Positions 59,537 to 61,212 of a stretch of 61,212 nt of DNA are shown piece by piece. Position 1 is the first letter of the stretch; each line of letters starts with the position of its first letter. The notes under the pieces were generated by a model. That model worked only from the letters and a program-made list of their open reading frames with translations, made no database searches and was not told the DNA's origin. This DNA comes from an uncultured archaeon (lineage in GTDB: Archaea > Thermoproteota > Nitrososphaeria_A > Caldarchaeales > Calditenuaceae), in contig CAKZUF010000050.1 of NCBI GenBank assembly GCA_937921685.1, forward strand, positions 1 to 61,212, given 5' to 3'. The position numbers were made by a program, and so were the translations under genes.

Positions 59537-60036
59537 ATATCCACTGTAAACATGGTTGTTGTGGAGTTCATGTTTATCTCCGTGAGAAGCCACAGCTTCC
59601 TGAAGTAAGAGTTGAAGAAATCGCTCCGAGCATCCTCGCTCACGCCTACAATCACGTCGTATATGCCGAAGATCTCGTACGCTTCGGTGACATGTTCTAT
59701 GCCCTGTAGGAACCTGTCCCAGAGCCTGGGCGCCGCCGGCCTCCTTATCTTTATGAATGTGTAGGCGCACTTCTTCTTCGGCTTGTCGAGCTGCCTCTCA
59801 AAGTTTAGGCCGGCCTCGTTTACGATGAGTGTGTTCGTGTCGACGATGCCGTTCTGGTAGAGGGTGTCGAGAACGGAGTTAATCTGCTCAAGATTGTTCA
59901 CCTTTACCTTAGCGATGATGTCGGCCGTGCCGAAGATCAGGTAGGCCTCCTCCACGAACTGGGCCCTCCTAGTTGCTTGGAGACACTCTATAAGCTCGCT
60001 CCTCTTACCCACCGACCCCAGGATGAAAGCCTTCAC
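59533..60036 (-). CDS. Tandem RAM-domain (Lrp/AsnC ligand-binding) protein without HTH
   Basis: 167 aa with a leaderless GTG start. Two Lrp-type RAM domains: VEEAYLIFGTADIIAKVKVNN (residues about 28-48) and VTEAYEIFGIYDVIVGVSED (about 116-135). No DNA-binding helix-turn-helix precedes either. Such stand-alone RAM proteins may sense amino acids and modulate Lrp regulators or enzymes. The duplication in one chain is notable. Confidence 0.82.
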   Translation of the reverse strand: MKAFILGSVGKRSELIECLQATRRAQFVEEAYLIFGTADIIAKVKVNNLEQINSVLDTLYQNGIVDTNTLIVNEAGLNFERQLDKPKKKCAYTFIKIRRPAAPRLWDRFLQGIEHVTEAYEIFGIYDVIVGVSEDARSDFFNSYFRKLWLLTEINMNSTTTMFTVDI

Positions 60037-60060
60037 GTTTTATAGAGGCGGTGTTGGATG

Positions 60061-60068
60061 CTTTTAAG
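60061..60068 (-). promoter_or_regulatory. TATA box for tandem RAM protein
   Basis: CTTAAAAG on the - strand, centred about 28 nt upstream of the GTG at 60036. Confidence 0.5.
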
Positions 60069-60072
60069 CGTT

Positions 60073-60444
60073 TCAATCGCAGATGTGGCAAGAATCAACA
60101 TCTAGGACGGGTTCAAGGGTCTTGTGGGCGAGGCAGAGGACCCTCTCCCTCCTAAGCCTCTCAAGCCCCCTCTGGATTAGCTCCCTCACAGCCATATCGT
60201 CTTCTCCACGAAGAATCGCGTGAACAATCTCCCCAGCCACCTCTCGCATAGTCATATTATCCAAAAGATCACGCATCTTACCGCGCGCCATCCTCAGGTA
60301 GTTGCTGACGGCTGGCTGGGTTATTCCGAGGGCCTTGGCCACCCGCCTCTGCTGAAAGCCGTGATCCCTGACAAGCAGGGTCACTACTGCGGCCCTCAGC
60401 AGGGGGAGCATGACCCTCGCCTCTATCTCGGATGGGAGCAGCAT
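60073..60444 (-). CDS. COG2522-like HTH transcriptional regulator with C-terminal Cys pair
   Basis: 123 aa. The start MLLPSEIEARVMLPLLRAAV aligns with the LPCEIxxxxxLPAIRA opening of this archaeal group, with the usual Cys replaced by Ser. HTH: QQRRVAKALGITQPAVSNYL. The C-terminus CHICD is a CxxC metal or redox pair, and an isolated Cys precedes it. The TATA-like box at 60458-60465 is too close to the ATG for a normal start, so the promoter is uncertain (TTAAAGAG near 60484 is an alternative). Confidence 0.78.
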   Translation of the reverse strand: MLLPSEIEARVMLPLLRAAVVTLLVRDHGFQQRRVAKALGITQPAVSNYLRMARGKMRDLLDNMTMREVAGEIVHAILRGEDDMAVRELIQRGLERLRRERVLCLAHKTLEPVLDVDSCHICD

Positions 60445-60567
60445 CTTACCAAGACCCCTTTTATACTTCTGATAATCTCCTCTTTAATTCCTGTATTTAT
60501 GAATTGTTAACCTAAACTAGTTTGAGAACAATTCTACCCTTGTTACGGTGAATTTAGTCGGATAAGT

Positions 60568-60576
60568 CTTAAATAG
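60568..60576 (+). promoter_or_regulatory. TATA box for Tes-like radical SAM gene
   Basis: CTTAAATAG about 35 nt upstream of the ATG at 60607. Confidence 0.55.
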
Positions 60577-60606
60577 GCCAGCCCTGCGAAGGCCGTTGAA
60601 GATAGG

Positions 60607-61212
60607 ATGGCAACCATAGTACAGGAGAGGCCAAAAGAGGAGGCAAAGCCGGTCGAGAAGCTGGTCACTAGGACGAGGAGCATCTGCCCAGAGTGTTACC
60701 AGGTCCTCCCAGCCGACGTCCTAGAGATTAACGGCAAGATATACATCAAAAAGACCTGCCCCAAGCATGGGGAGTTCGATGAGCTGTATTTCGGCGATGC
60801 GGAGATATACTACCGGTTTGCGAGATGGCTTAAGGACGGGAAGGGTACAGGGAATCCTGATGTAGAGGTAGCTAGGAGCGTCTGCCCCTACAACTGTGGA
60901 CTATGCAGCTCACACCTAAGCCACACAGGCCTAGCCAATCTAGTCGTAACCAATAGGTGCGACCTACACTGCTGGTACTGCTTCTTCTACGCCGAGAAGG
61001 CGGGATACATCTACGAGCCCACACTCGACCAGATAAGGGAGATGGCCCTGAACCTTAGGGCTGAGAGGCCGGTCCCCGGCAACAGCATCCAGATAACAGG
61101 CGGAGAACCAACACTCAGAGACGACCTACCCGAGATAATAAAAATCCTCAAAGAAGTTGGCGTAGACCACATCCAGCTCAACACAAACGGAATAAGACTA
61201 TCAAGAGACTTC
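60607..61212 (+). CDS. Tetraether-synthase-like (Tes/MJ0619) radical SAM protein, 5' part
   Basis: First 202 codons; the gene runs off the window. N-terminal zinc-type knuckle RSICPECYQVLPADVLE with KKTCPKHGEFDELYFGD, a second Cys set SVCPYNCGLCSSH, then the radical-SAM motif CDLHCWYC (CxxxCxxC) and QITGGEPTLRDDLPEI. This order is that of Tes (joins lipid tails into GDGT tetraethers) and the related MJ0619 group. Which of the two it is depends on the missing C-terminal part. Consistent with a thermophilic, GDGT-making archaeon. Confidence 0.87.
   Translation, partial: MATIVQERPKEEAKPVEKLVTRTRSICPECYQVLPADVLEINGKIYIKKTCPKHGEFDELYFGDAEIYYRFARWLKDGKGTGNPDVEVARSVCPYNCGLCSSHLSHTGLANLVVTNRCDLHCWYCFFYAEKAGYIYEPTLDQIREMALNLRAERPVPGNSIQITGGEPTLRDDLPEIIKILKEVGVDHIQLNTNGIRLSRDF

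Overview
The window is from an archaeon, most likely a thermophilic or thermoacidophilic member of the Thermoproteota (TACK) side. Evidence for Archaea: RNA polymerase subunit K (Rpo6), two group II chaperonin subunits, TATA-box promoters 22-30 nt upstream of leaderless or nearly leaderless starts, many GTG and TTG starts, cupin-type phosphoglucose isomerase, a ThiD-ThiN fusion with ThiW, F420-type enzymes, a COG2522-like regulator, and a tetraether-synthase-like radical SAM gene cut by the right edge. I cannot place it to order level from sequence alone.

Left edge (1-553): the 3' end of a HEPN gene overlapping an MNT nucleotidyltransferase gene. From about 0.8 to 28.6 kb lies a large accessory region for uptake and oxidation of sugars or cyclitols. 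It opens with a CUT1 ABC importer: a Tat-anchored binding protein and two permeases on the + strand, and two non-identical ATPases on the - strand. It closes with a complete CUT2 importer: Tat-anchored binding protein, double ATPase, two permeases. Between them are four Gfo/Idh/MocA dehydrogenases, two zinc MDR dehydrogenases, two SDRs, a D-2-hydroxyacid dehydrogenase, an F420-type (FGD/Adf-like) oxidoreductase, a creatininase-family hydrolase, a DUF4432 mutarotase-like protein, a cupin phosphoglucose isomerase, a FGGY kinase and a divergent chaperonin paralogue. Sampled lines suggest two AT-rich transporter blocks flanking a GC-richer core.

From 28.65 kb onward the gene content is largely housekeeping and the DNA GC-richer: AmrS radical SAM enzyme; a histidine operon (hisG-hisD-HAD phosphatase-hisB-hisH); a small RHH protein; thermosome plus rpoK; DUF763; a MIP18/DUF59 protein; a membrane glycosyltransferase; an orphan DNA methyltransferase-like gene; and a two-subunit 2-oxoacid:ferredoxin oxidoreductase.

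From 50.8 down to 43.8 kb is a tightly packed seven-gene - strand operon: small membrane protein, MoxR ATPase, DUF58 protein, polytopic membrane protein, large secreted anchored protein, orphan OppC/DppC-like permease, secreted PPC-like protein. This is my best candidate for an undescribed system, probably in cell-surface assembly. The right end holds 5-formyl-THF cyclo-ligase, a membrane HdrD-like electron-transfer protein, a zinc-ribbon protein, a DAO-family oxidase, a thiamine cluster (thiW, an unknown P-loop protein, thiDN), a PPOX-class protein, sufS, a RAM-only Lrp-type regulator, a COG2522-like regulator and the Tes-like gene.

No tRNA, rRNA, CRISPR array, insertion sequence or replication origin could be recognised by eye. 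No stretch above 300 bases lacks a gene; the longest gaps (554-835, 11822-12092, 18846-19133, 55002-55260) hold promoters and small dyads only.
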